From Actinomycetota bacterium (GTDB lineage: Bacteria > Actinomycetota > Thermoleophilia > RBG-16-64-13), in contig JADQBG010000003.1 in NCBI GenBank assembly GCA_016278725.1, forward strand, positions 143,486 through 207,485: a stretch of DNA of 64,000 nt, given 5' to 3'. Both the position numbers and the translations under genes were made by a program. Positions within the stretch are counted from its first letter, which is position 1. Each line of letters opens with the position of its first letter. Below, piece after piece: positions 39,088-48,359 of this stretch. The notes under the pieces are model-generated. The model ran no database searches, had not been told where the DNA came from, and was given only the letters and a program-made list of their open reading frames with translations.

Positions 39088-39896
39088 GCGCGCCCGCAAG
39101 GCTCCACCTGCCCATCGGGCGCTTTCTGCCGGTGGCCTCGCCGGTGCATGCCCGCGATCCCCGGCTCAAGCTGCTGGTTCTGCTCGCATACGTGGCCGCC
39201 CTATTCGCGATCTCGGGGTGGAACGGGATCGCTCTGCTCGCGGCCGGACTGGCTGCGGTGACGGCACTTTCGCGCATCCCCTTCTCCTACCTTTGGCGGG
39301 GCCTGCGGCCGCTGCTCTTCCTGATCCTCCTGACCTTCGTCTTTCAGGCGGTCTCGTATCCCGGCGAGGGGCTCCTGTGGGAGTGGGGCCCGTTCGTGGT
39401 CAGCAAGGAAGGCCTGCAGGAAGGGGCTTTTCTCTCTCTGCGGCTGGTTCTTCTTCTCGCAGCGGGCACCGTGCTCACCCTGTCGACCGCCCCCATGTCG
39501 CTGACGGACGGCGTGGAGTGGCTGCTGCGGCCGCTCCGCCTGGTCAGGTTGAGCAGTCAGGAAATGGCTCTGATGATGGTCATAGCCCTGCGCTTCATTC
39601 CCACGGTGGTTCAGGAGTTCGGGGATCTGATGGTCGCCCAGCAGGCGCGGGGTATCCGCCTGAACGCGCGCAATCCGCGGAAGCTGGCGCAGGCACTCTT
39701 GCCGCTGGTCGTCCCCCTATTCGCCCGCAGCTTCCGGCGCGCCGACGAACTGGCGGTGGCGATGGCCGGACGCTGCTACCGCGGCGGAGAGGGCCGGACG
39801 CGCTTTCGGGCTCTCGAATTCGGGCGGTGGGACGCGGTGGCCGCGGCGGGCGTCCTCCTCTGGCTGGGCGGCGCCGTCCTCTGGGATCGCTGGTAG
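39084..39896 (+). CDS. ecfT: ECF transporter transmembrane protein EcfT
   Basis: CbiQ/EcfT topology; MALRFIPTVVQEFGDLMVAQQARG motif. Confidence 0.92.
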   Translation: MSAPARLHLPIGRFLPVASPVHARDPRLKLLVLLAYVAALFAISGWNGIALLAAGLAAVTALSRIPFSYLWRGLRPLLFLILLTFVFQAVSYPGEGLLWEWGPFVVSKEGLQEGAFLSLRLVLLLAAGTVLTLSTAPMSLTDGVEWLLRPLRLVRLSSQEMALMMVIALRFIPTVVQEFGDLMVAQQARGIRLNARNPRKLAQALLPLVVPLFARSFRRADELAVAMAGRCYRGGEGRTRFRALEFGRWDAVAAAGVLLWLGGAVLWDRW

Positions 39897-39899
39897 CCG

Positions 39900-40718
39900 G
39901 TGGACCGATATCGCATGGACCTTCGGTACGACGGCGCCGGCCTCTACGGATGGGCGAAGCAGCCGGGCTTGGCCACCGTCGAGCGCGCCTTGGAGGAAGC
40001 CTTGCTCCGGGTCATAGGCGAAGCTCCCTCCCTGACGGTCGCAGGGAGAACCGACGCGGGGGTGCATGCCTACCGCCAGGTGGTGAGTCTCGACCTTCCC
40101 CCCGAGGTCGACCCCTCCGGGCTGCTGTACTCGCTCAACGCGCTGACCCCCGCCCAGATTTCCATCTTTGGCCTGAAGCGGGCGGAGCCGGGATTCGACG
40201 CGCGCCGGCAGGCGTTGAGCCGCAGCTATCGCTTTCTCGTCTGGCTTTCTCCTTCTCAGAATCCCTTCCTCCGGAACCACACCTGGTGGTTGCGCGGTCC
40301 GCTGGATCGGGGAGCGATGGCCGATGCGGCCGAGGCGCTCGTGGGCCGGCACGACCTGACCGCCTTCACCCCCACCGAAACGGAGCACAGGCATTTCACG
40401 CGCAGCATCCTGCGCTGTCGCTGGCGGAGCCGGGGACAACTGCTGTGGCTGGAGGTCGAAGCCCCGGCTTTTCTGCGTCACATGGTCCGGACTCTGGTGG
40501 GTACCATGGTCGAGATCGGCCGCGGCCGCCGCACTCTCGCCGACTTTCTCGAGTTGCTGGAGGGGGCTCCGCGGGACGTTGCCGGGGTCACCGCTCCCGC
40601 GCATGGCCTTTTCCTCTGGCGAATCCGGTATGCTGGTGGAGAACTTGCGCCGGATCAGGTATCCGGCGGCACCTCGATCGATGCTACGGGCGCCTTTCCG
40701 GGCGGGACCTCGCCTTGA
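39900..40718 (+). CDS. truA: tRNA pseudouridine(38-40) synthase TruA
   Basis: [27 protein letters not shown]. Confidence 0.95.
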   Translation: MDRYRMDLRYDGAGLYGWAKQPGLATVERALEEALLRVIGEAPSLTVAGRTDAGVHAYRQVVSLDLPPEVDPSGLLYSLNALTPAQISIFGLKRAEPGFDARRQALSRSYRFLVWLSPSQNPFLRNHTWWLRGPLDRGAMADAAEALVGRHDLTAFTPTETEHRHFTRSILRCRWRSRGQLLWLEVEAPAFLRHMVRTLVGTMVEIGRGRRTLADFLELLEGAPRDVAGVTAPAHGLFLWRIRYAGGELAPDQVSGGTSIDATGAFPGGTSP

Positions 40719-40743
40719 CACCCTCCGGCTGCTCGACTATCAT
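40715..40743 (+). promoter_or_regulatory. rplM-rpsI promoter TTGACA-N17-TATCAT
   Basis: Perfect -35 overlapping the truA stop codon. Confidence 0.65.
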
Positions 40744-40770
40744 CACCGGTCGCGTCTTCAAGGAGGAAGT

Positions 40771-41205
40771 GTGAAAACCTACTCGGCAAAGCCGGGCGAA
40801 GTCGAACGAAAGTGGTACGTGGTGGACGCCGAGGGCAAGACGCTCGGCCGGCTGGCCACGCAGATAGCGGGCAAGCTCCGGGGCAAGGACAAGCCCAGCT
40901 ACACCCCCCACGTCGATACCGGTGATTTCGTCATCGTTGTAAATGCTAAAAAGATCGCCGTAACCGGCAAGAAGCTCTCGCAGAAGCGCTACTACCGGCA
41001 CTCGGGCTATCCCGGCGGCCTGCGCTCCCGCACCCTCGAGCAGATGATCGCCCAGAAGCCGACGGACGTCATTCGCGGCGCGGTCAAAGGCATGCTGCCG
41101 AAGAATCGCCTGGCGTCCAAACAGCTCACCAAGCTCAAGGTGTACGCCGGCCCGACCCACCCCCATACGGCTCAGCAGCCGGAGGAACTCGAATGGCAGC
41201 AGTAA
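40771..41205 (+). CDS. rplM: 50S ribosomal protein L13 (GTG start)
   Basis: [42 protein letters not shown]. Confidence 0.97.
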   Translation: MKTYSAKPGEVERKWYVVDAEGKTLGRLATQIAGKLRGKDKPSYTPHVDTGDFVIVVNAKKIAVTGKKLSQKRYYRHSGYPGGLRSRTLEQMIAQKPTDVIRGAVKGMLPKNRLASKQLTKLKVYAGPTHPHTAQQPEELEWQQ

Positions 41206-41585
41206 CTTACCTGGGCACCGGCAAGCGCAAGACCTCGGTCGCGCGCGTGCGCCTGCTTCCCGGTGGAGGCAGCATCACCGTAAACGGCATGAACGTGGAC
41301 GATTACTTCGGGCGGGAAACCCTGTCGGTGCTGGTGCGGGAACCGCTCCTCACCACCGGGACCCAGAGCCGTTACGACGTGGTCGCCAAGCTGCACGGCG
41401 GGGGCAAGTCCGGCCAGGCAGGCGCGCTCAAGCACGGGATCGCCCGGGCCCTGGTCAGCGCCGATCCCAATCTGAAGACGGATTTGAAGCGTGCCGGTCA
41501 CCTTACCCGCGACGCGCGGATGGTCGAGCGGAAGAAGGCCGGACTGAAGAAGGCGCGTAAGCGTCCGCAGTTCTCCAAGCGCTAG
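41193..41585 (+). CDS. rpsI: 30S ribosomal protein S9
   Basis: [19 protein letters not shown]...[12 protein letters not shown]. Confidence 0.98.
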   Translation: MAAVTYLGTGKRKTSVARVRLLPGGGSITVNGMNVDDYFGRETLSVLVREPLLTTGTQSRYDVVAKLHGGGKSGQAGALKHGIARALVSADPNLKTDLKRAGHLTRDARMVERKKAGLKKARKRPQFSKR

Positions 41586-41610
41586 CCGCCGGGAGATAGT
41601 CAGCAATACT

Positions 41611-41649
41611 CGAGGCGGGGGAGCCAGCTCCCCCGCCTCGTCTTTTTTT
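41611..41649 (+). terminator. intrinsic terminator after rpsI
   Basis: CGAGGCGGGGGAGC-CA-GCTCCCCCGCCTCG then TCTTTTTTT. Confidence 0.93.
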
Positions 41650-41686
41650 GTCCTTGGGTCACTCATCGCAGGCCCGGCGGAGGAGT

Positions 41687-42703
41687 ATGTTGCCCGAACT
41701 GGTGATCAGGCCGGATGCGATCCGGGAGAATGCCGAGGCGGTCTGCGCTCTGCTCGCCCGTCCCAGGCTGCGGGGCGAGCAGAGCGCGGCTCCCCGTTTG
41801 ATCGGCGTGACCAAAGCCTGTCTGGGCGACCCCACGGTGGCCAGGGCGATGCTCGAAGGGGGCGCGGCCGCGCTGGCCGATACCCGGGAGCCCAGCCTAG
41901 CCCGCCTGCGGGCGGCGCTGCCCGAGGTCGAACTGCACCGCATTCATCTCACCGCCGGCGGCGCGCACCGGGAGTGGGCAGACGTACTTTACGTTTCCTC
42001 GCCCGCCGGGCTTCGTGGGCCCGAGGGCCGGGGCGGTCGGGCCGAGGTGATGATCCTGGTCGAAACCGGGGATCAGCGCGAAGGCGCGCCTCTCGAACAG
42101 CTCCACGGCCTCGCCCGGGAGGTGGCCACCGGGCCGGGTACCCGCCTTCGCGGCATCGCCACCAACTTTGCCTGTTTTGCCGGGAGACCGGAAAGTGTGC
42201 GGGAATCGGTGGAGATGCTGGCCGCGGCGGCTCGGGGCCTGGAGCGGGACGGCGTGGCCGTGCCCGAAGTCTCGGGCGGCAACTCCAGCCTTCTCGGATT
42301 GCTGATGGACGGAGTCGGTCTGCCCCCGGAGGTGACGGAGATCCGTTGCGGGGAGGCGCTTTTGCTTGGACAGGAGACCCTGGGCTTTCGCGCCCTTCCC
42401 GGGGGGCGGCAGGACGGATGCCGGCTGCGGGCCGAGGTGCTCGAGCGCTATACTAAAGCGTTCTCCGAGCCGGACCGCCCACGGCTGGTGCTGGGTTTGG
42501 GGAGTCAGGACCTGGGCAATGCCCCGGTCCGTTTCTTGAACCCGGAAGTCAGCGAGGTCGGACGTTCGAGCGATTATCTCGTTGCGGAGGTGGCCGGGGG
42601 AGCTCAGGCTCCCGAGATCGGAGCGACGGTGGAGATGATTCCCTCCTACCACGCGCTGGTTGCGGCGTGGACCTCACCTTTTGTGGACGTGCGCTTTGAG
42701 TAG
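41687..42703 (+). CDS. PLP-dependent alanine/ornithine racemase family protein (fold-III)
   Basis: LIGVTKACLGDPTVARAMLEGGAAALADTREPSL; SGGNSSLL; IRCGEALLLGQETLG. Confidence 0.75.
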   Translation: MLPELVIRPDAIRENAEAVCALLARPRLRGEQSAAPRLIGVTKACLGDPTVARAMLEGGAAALADTREPSLARLRAALPEVELHRIHLTAGGAHREWADVLYVSSPAGLRGPEGRGGRAEVMILVETGDQREGAPLEQLHGLAREVATGPGTRLRGIATNFACFAGRPESVRESVEMLAAAARGLERDGVAVPEVSGGNSSLLGLLMDGVGLPPEVTEIRCGEALLLGQETLGFRALPGGRQDGCRLRAEVLERYTKAFSEPDRPRLVLGLGSQDLGNAPVRFLNPEVSEVGRSSDYLVAEVAGGAQAPEIGATVEMIPSYHALVAAWTSPFVDVRFE

Positions 42704-43637
42704 GCGCTGGTTTGGGACAGACGGGATCCGTGGGGTCGCGAACGTGACCCTGACCCCCGAGTTGGCCATGAGGCTGGCCCGGGCTGCCTCTCGGGTGCTG
42801 AAAGAGGCCGGTGGCGCGCGCATCCTCATCGGGCGAGACCCCCGGGCTTCGGGGCTCATGTTGGAAGCCGCGGTCGCCGCGGGCATCGCCGCGGAGGGAG
42901 GGACCGCCTATCTGGCGGGGATCATCCCCACCCCGGGGGTTTCCCGGCTGGCGGCGGCAGGCGGGTACGACGGGGGAATCGCCATCTCGGCCTCACACAA
43001 TCCCTATAAGGACAACGGGCTGAAGGTGTTCGGTCCGGACGGCAAGAGCCTGAGCGAGCCCCAGGAGGCGCGGATCGAGGCGGTCATGGCCGAGCTGGAG
43101 GAAGCGGCGGCTGCGCCCGCGGGTGCCACCGCCGGCCCCGACCCCGACCCTGCCGCCGGCCTCGGCGATCCCCCCATCGGCGAAATCGTCCACGTCGAGG
43201 AGTCCTCCGCCCGTTACGTCGACGGCCTGCTGGAGCAGGTCCAGGCGGACCTGAGGGGTCTACGCATCCTTCTCGACTGTGCGAACGGAGCCACCTACCG
43301 CGTGGCTCCGGTGGCCTTTCGGGCGGCCGGGGCCTACGTCGAAGTCCTCTGCGACCGGCCCGACGGCCGCAATATCAACGAAGGCTGTGGCTCCACCCAT
43401 CTCGAGCTGCTGAGCGGCCGCATGGAACAGGGAACTTTCGACCTGGGCCTCGCCTTCGACGGCGACGGGGGCCGAGTACTGGCGGTGGATACCCGGGGCC
43501 GCGAGGTCAGCGGGGAACGCATCTATCGGGAAGCGGGACTGACGGGCGACGGGATGCAGAACGGCCTGCTCCTGGCGGAGATGCTCAAGCGGTCCCCCTC
43601 CGCTCTGGCCGAACCGGTCGGCGGGATGGAGGAGTAA
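42696..43637 (+). pseudogene. glmM: phosphoglucosamine mutase GlmM, internally deleted and C-terminally truncated
   Basis: RRWFGTDGIRGVANVTLTPELA, ISASHNPYKDNGLKVFG intact; DGDGGR replaces DGDADR; GEQSGH loop and RPSGTEP domain missing. Confidence 0.7.
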
Positions 43638-43666
43638 GGAATCGGTGGTTCGAGTAATGGTAGAAG

Positions 43667-43744
43667 CTAGAAGCACCCACGCGCGAGCGCTGTGGGGAAG
43701 TGGCCAATCGGTTGGCCGATACGGCAAAGAGCGCGCTGGTCTAG
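43667..43744 (+). ncRNA. structured 5' leader of glmS (candidate cis-regulatory RNA)
   Basis: Stems CTAGA/TCTAG, CCA/TGG, GCGCG/CGCGC and GGCCAA-TCGG-TTGGCC nested; ends just before RBS GGAAGGAAG. Confidence 0.5.
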
Positions 43745-43757
43745 GGAAGGAAGCGGA

Positions 43758-45590
43758 ATGTGCGGCATAGTCGGCTACGCGGGGGATCGTCCCTGTAGAG
43801 ATATCCTGTTCAGAGGGCTGCGGAAGCTCGAGTACCGCGGTTACGATTCGGCGGGCATATCCGTGATCACCGAGGGGCAGTTCGACCTGCTCCACTCGGT
43901 GGGGAATCTGGACCGGCTCGAAGAGATCCTCAACCAGATGCCCAATCAGAGCCACCTGGGCATCGCCCACACCCGCTGGGCGACCCATGGCAGGCCCTCC
44001 AACGAAAACGCCCATCCTCATCTCGACTGCACGGGCCGTTTCGCCATCGTCTTGAACGGGATCGTGGAGAATTACCTGGCGCTGCGCGAGCAATTGCAGG
44101 GGGAAGGACACGAATTCACCTCCGAGACGGACGCGGAGGTGGTGGCGCATCTGATCGAGCGCGCCTTCCGGGGGGATCTGCGCGAAGCCGCGGCGGAGGC
44201 CTTCCGGCAGATGGAGGGGCACTTCACCTACGTGGCGATCACCACCGAGGACCCCGAAACCATGGTGGCGGTGCGCAAGGAGACCCCGTTGGTCATAGGC
44301 CTGGGCGAGAAGGAGAACTTTCTGGCCTCGGCCGTGACCGCCTTCCTCTCCGAGACGCGCACGGTGATCTTCCCCGACGACGCCGAGTTGGTCACGGTCA
44401 CCCGGGACTCGGTCGTCATCACGGATCTCGATGGCAATGTGATCGAGCGCCAAGCGGAGGAGGTCGACTGGGACGAGGACGCCGCCGAGAAGGGCGGCTA
44501 CGAAACCTTCATGCTCAAAGAGATCAACGAGCAGCCGACCGCGCTCGCCGACACGCTGGCCGAACGGGTGACCCACGAAGGCCGGGTGGAGCTCGAGGGG
44601 CTCGGCCTGGAGGACGGCGACATCCGACGTCTGCGCCAGGTGATCATCGTCGCCTGCGGCACCTCCCACCACGCCGGCCTGGTGGGCAAGTACGCGCTCG
44701 AGAAGTGGGCCCGCCTGCCGGTGGAAATCGACGTGGCCTCCGAGTTCCGCTACCGTGATCCGGTGATCGGCCCGGATACCCTGACGATTGCCATCACGCA
44801 ATCGGGTGAGACCGCCGATACCCTGGCCGCCATGCGCTTGGCTCGGCAGGCCGGGTCCAAGGTGCTCGCCATCACCAACATCGTCGGCTCCCAGGCGACC
44901 CGCGAGGCCGACGGGGTGCTTTTCACCCGGGCCGGCCTGGAGATCGGGGTGGCCGCCACCAAGACCTTCGAGGCGCAGGTGCTCGCCGTGATCCTGCTTG
45001 CACTCTACCTCGCTGAGGTCCGCGGCCACCTGGCCGACGAGTACGTCAAGCAGCTGACCGAGGAGATCCGGCGGGTGCCCACCATGCTGAACGGTTACCT
45101 GGAGGATGGCCGGCTGGCCCAGATCGAGGCGGTGGCCACGCGCTATGCCAAAGAGCGCTTCTTCCTCTATCTGGGCCGGAATATCGGCCTCCCGGTTTGC
45201 ATGGAGGGCGCGCTCAAACTGAAAGAGATCTCGTACATCCCCTCCGAGTCCTACGCCGCGGGAGAGATGAAGCACGGGCCCATCGCCCTGCTCGACGAGG
45301 GTTCGCCGGTGGTGGTGGTCGCCACCGACGGGCACACCTACGAGAAGCTGATCTCCAACATCCAGGAAGTGAAAGCGCGGGGGGCCCATGTCATCGCCGT
45401 GGCTTCCGAGGGCAATAAGGCGATCGCCGACATGGCCGACGAGGTCTTCTACGTGCCCAAGACCGACGAGGTGCTGTCGCCCCTGCTGGCCACCGTCCCG
45501 CTGCAGCTCTTCGCCTACTACGTGGCAACGGCCAACGGGGAGAGCGTCGATCAGCCGCGTAATCTGGCCAAAACGGTCACCGTGGAGTGA
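43758..45590 (+). CDS. glmS: glutamine-fructose-6-phosphate aminotransferase
   Basis: MCGIVGYAGDRPCRDILFRGLRKLEYRGYDSAGI; ends NLAKTVTVE. Confidence 0.98.
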   Translation: MCGIVGYAGDRPCRDILFRGLRKLEYRGYDSAGISVITEGQFDLLHSVGNLDRLEEILNQMPNQSHLGIAHTRWATHGRPSNENAHPHLDCTGRFAIVLNGIVENYLALREQLQGEGHEFTSETDAEVVAHLIERAFRGDLREAAAEAFRQMEGHFTYVAITTEDPETMVAVRKETPLVIGLGEKENFLASAVTAFLSETRTVIFPDDAELVTVTRDSVVITDLDGNVIERQAEEVDWDEDAAEKGGYETFMLKEINEQPTALADTLAERVTHEGRVELEGLGLEDGDIRRLRQVIIVACGTSHHAGLVGKYALEKWARLPVEIDVASEFRYRDPVIGPDTLTIAITQSGETADTLAAMRLARQAGSKVLAITNIVGSQATREADGVLFTRAGLEIGVAATKTFEAQVLAVILLALYLAEVRGHLADEYVKQLTEEIRRVPTMLNGYLEDGRLAQIEAVATRYAKERFFLYLGRNIGLPVCMEGALKLKEISYIPSESYAAGEMKHGPIALLDEGSPVVVVATDGHTYEKLISNIQEVKARGAHVIAVASEGNKAIADMADEVFYVPKTDEVLSPLLATVPLQLFAYYVATANGESVDQPRNLAKTVTVE

Positions 45591-46003
45591 CCCTCCGCGT
45601 GGGTCTCGATCTGGTCGAACTGCCCCGCTTCTCGGAGGCGCTGGCCCGGCGCCCGCGGCTCCGGGAGCGGGTCTTCACCGAGGCCGAGTTGCGCCTGTGC
45701 GGGGCGCGGAAGGATCCGGCTCCCTGCCTGGCGGTCCGCTTCGCGGCCAAGGAGGCGGTGGGCAAGCTCCTGGGAACGGGAGTGCTCTCCTGGCGGGAGA
45801 TCGAGGTGATTGGGCACGCTCCACCCGTGGTCAGGCTCCACGGGCGGACGCACGAGGCCGCGAGGGCGCGGGGTATCGGAGAGATCGCCCTCTCGCTCAG
45901 CCATTCCCGGGGGATGGCTGGGGCGGTGGCGGTATCGGGCGGGGCCGCGCAGGCAAGCGGGGGTATCGGCGGACGCTCCGCCGACCTCGGCCAAGGAGAG
46001 TGA
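45587..46003 (+). CDS. acpS: holo-ACP synthase
   Basis: VGLDLVELPRF...RFAAKEAVGKLLGTG...LSLSHSRGMAGA. Confidence 0.9.
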   Translation: MTLRVGLDLVELPRFSEALARRPRLRERVFTEAELRLCGARKDPAPCLAVRFAAKEAVGKLLGTGVLSWREIEVIGHAPPVVRLHGRTHEAARARGIGEIALSLSHSRGMAGAVAVSGGAAQASGGIGGRSADLGQGE

Positions 46004-46010
46004 GGCAGCC

Positions 46011-47600
46011 ATGAGTCACGAGGCCGAAGACATCCTCAGCCTGCGCCGCCCGGCGGAGCGGCCGGTGGCCTTCTCGCCGGAGCAAATGCGGGGGCTCGAC
46101 GCCGCCACCATCGAGGAGGTGGGCCTCCCGGGCCCGGTCCTCATGGAGCGCGCCGCCCTCGGGGTGAGCCGGCTGATCCTCGAGCGCTTTCCCGGCCGGC
46201 ACACCCTCATCGTCTGCGGCCGGGGGAACAACGGCGGGGACGGCCTGGCCGCGGGACGGCAGCTGCATCTGGCCGGGCATCCGGTGGCCGTGGTCGTGGT
46301 CGCCGATGCGGTCGAGGAGCTTTCCGCCGACGCCGCCCTTCAGTTTCGGGCGGCCGAGCGCTCCCGGGTCAATCTGAGGCTGGGGGCCTCGGCGCCGGAT
46401 TACCTCTGGGAAGAGGCCGAACTCATCGTCGACTGCCTGCTGGGGACGGGAGCCACCGGAGAGCTCCGGGATCCGCTGCCCGAGTGGACGGCGCGGATCA
46501 ACCGCGCGGGCGCCGGGGGCATACCGGTTTTGGCCGTGGACGTGCCCACGGGCGTCGACGCCGGGAGCGGCGCGATCGCCCGGGGGACCGTGGCCGCCGA
46601 CCTCACCATCACCTTTCACGCGGCCAAGACCGGCATTCTGTGCCCTCCGGGAGCGGAGGCGGCGGGAGAGGTCTTGATCTGGGACATTGGCATACCCCGC
46701 TTTCTGGAGCCCACTCCGGAGTTGCGCGTCGTCACCGCGGAGGCCGCGCGGATTCCGGGCCCCCGCCCGGACGATCACAAATACAGCGCGGGTTACCTGC
46801 TGGTGGTGGCCGGTTCGGCCGCCTATCCCGGGGCCGCGCTGCTGACCACCCGGGCGGCCACGCGAGGCGGCGCCGGCTACGTCAAGCTGTTGACCACGCA
46901 GTCGGTGATGCCGCTCGTGGTCGGCTTCTCGCCGGAGGTGGTGGTGCAGCCGGTGGCGGACGCTGAGGCCGTCACCGATATCGAGGCGCTGCTCGCGGCC
47001 GCCGCGGATGACCGCGTGGGCGCGCTGGCTGTGGGGCCCGGGCTGGGCCGCAGCGAGGGGACCGTCAACGCGGTCAGGCGTCTCGTTCACGAGACCCGGT
47101 CTCCTGGTATCCTGGACGCCGACGCTCTTCACGCCTTCAACGGCCGGCTCGAGGAACTCAGCAGCCGGCCGGGTCTGGTGCTCACTCCCCATGCGGGGGA
47201 GCTGGCCTCGCTTCTGCAGGCACCGATGGACGAGGTGGCCGCTTCGCACCTGGCGGCTGTTCGTCGGGCCTCCGAGATCTCGGGACAGGTCGTGCTGCTC
47301 AAAGGCTCGTCGACGCTGATCGCAGATCCCGGAGGGGACGTGTGGGTGGTGGATCAGGCTCCGCCGGAGTTGGCCACGGCCGGGACGGGAGACGTCCTCA
47401 CCGGGTTGGTGGGGGCCCTGCTCGCACGCGGCCTGGAGCCGGCTCCCGCGGCGCGGATTGGCGCCTGGGTCCACGCAGAGGCCGGGCAAAGGATCGCCGC
47501 CTCGCGGGGAGCGGGCCTGGTGGCGGAGGACGTGGCCGATGAACTCGCGGCGGTGGCCGCGGAGCAAATGTATGGCAGGAGGCCAAAGTGGACCAACTGA
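46011..47600 (+). CDS. nnr: bifunctional NAD(P)HX epimerase/dehydratase
   Basis: VLMERAALGV, GRGNNGGDGLAAGR; C-terminal VLTPHAGELASLL, TAGTGDVLTGLVGALLARG. Confidence 0.93.
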   Translation: MSHEAEDILSLRRPAERPVAFSPEQMRGLDAATIEEVGLPGPVLMERAALGVSRLILERFPGRHTLIVCGRGNNGGDGLAAGRQLHLAGHPVAVVVVADAVEELSADAALQFRAAERSRVNLRLGASAPDYLWEEAELIVDCLLGTGATGELRDPLPEWTARINRAGAGGIPVLAVDVPTGVDAGSGAIARGTVAADLTITFHAAKTGILCPPGAEAAGEVLIWDIGIPRFLEPTPELRVVTAEAARIPGPRPDDHKYSAGYLLVVAGSAAYPGAALLTTRAATRGGAGYVKLLTTQSVMPLVVGFSPEVVVQPVADAEAVTDIEALLAAAADDRVGALAVGPGLGRSEGTVNAVRRLVHETRSPGILDADALHAFNGRLEELSSRPGLVLTPHAGELASLLQAPMDEVAASHLAAVRRASEISGQVVLLKGSSTLIADPGGDVWVVDQAPPELATAGTGDVLTGLVGALLARGLEPAPAARIGAWVHAEAGQRIAASRGAGLVAEDVADELAAVAAEQMYGRRPKWTN

Positions 47601-48055
47601 CGGCACGGGACATAATGCGCAAGGACGTCGTGACCATCGGGGCCGACGCCAGCGTGCGCGAACTCGCAGAGCTTCTGTCGCAGCACAAGGTGAGCGGCGT
47701 GCCGGTGGTGGATTCCGAGGGGCGCGTGGTCGGCGTGGCGACCGAGGGCGATGTCATATACCAGGACGCGGAACTCCACTTTCCCCATTACGTGCAGTTT
47801 CTGGACAGCGTGATCTACGTGGACAGCATCCGCCGTTTCGAAGAGCGGTTCCGCAAGGCCTACGGCACCAAGGTGGCGGACATCATGAGCGATGAGGTGA
47901 TCTCCGTCGAGCCGGACACCTCGATCCACGACATCGCCACCGAAATGGTCGAGAGAGACATCAACCGCGTGCCCGTCGTCGAGGACGGCAAGCTGGTGGG
48001 CATCATCACCCGCGGAGACGTGGTCAAAGCAATGGCGCGCGAGCGCGGGGAGTAG
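47588..48055 (+). CDS. tandem CBS domain protein
   Basis: ARDIMRKDVVTIGADASVREL...VADIMSDEVISVEPDTSI. Confidence 0.9.
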   Translation: MDQLTARDIMRKDVVTIGADASVRELAELLSQHKVSGVPVVDSEGRVVGVATEGDVIYQDAELHFPHYVQFLDSVIYVDSIRRFEERFRKAYGTKVADIMSDEVISVEPDTSIHDIATEMVERDINRVPVVEDGKLVGIITRGDVVKAMARERGE

Positions 48056-48058
48056 CGG

Positions 48059-48340
48059 ATGGCCAAGAAGGAAAGGCGCCGGGCACACCGGCAGACCCAA
48101 CGCAAGCGCGAGGCCGCGAAGCAAGGGAAGCCCACCCTGCGGCGCTCCGTCATCATGGGGGCCGTCCTGGGCCTCGCCTACTTTCTCCTGATGGAGTACG
48201 TGGTGGGGGACGAGGATCGGTCCGTCTGGGTCAACGCCCTGTGGAGCGGGATCTTCTTCGTCTTCTACAGCGTCTTCATCTACTACTGGGAGTCCTTCCT
48301 GCACCGGCGCCGCCTGCGCAAGAAAGAGCGGGAGGGCTAG
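48059..48340 (+). CDS. small uncharacterised membrane protein (basic N-terminus, two predicted TM segments)
   Basis: ORF with good codon usage tightly packed in the operon; no recognised family. Confidence 0.65.
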   Translation: MAKKERRRAHRQTQRKREAAKQGKPTLRRSVIMGAVLGLAYFLLMEYVVGDEDRSVWVNALWSGIFFVFYSVFIYYWESFLHRRRLRKKEREG

Positions 48341-48359
48341 CCCTCTCACCGGTCCTCAA

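Noticed and set aside
36952-39099. 715-aa minus-strand ORF opposite the EcfAA' gene
   Set aside because: Shadow ORF opposite two unmistakable ABC ATPase modules.
39053-40774. 573-aa + strand ORF overlapping ecfT and truA
   Set aside because: Out-of-frame with two recognised genes; Arg/Gly/Pro/Ala low-complexity composition.
43638-43757. Canonical glmS ribozyme
   Set aside because: Leader is structured but I could not identify the conserved ribozyme core or cleavage site; reported instead as an unclassified leader.
43260-45389. 709-aa minus-strand ORF opposite glmM/glmS
   Set aside because: Shadow ORF; the + strand glmS is canonical.
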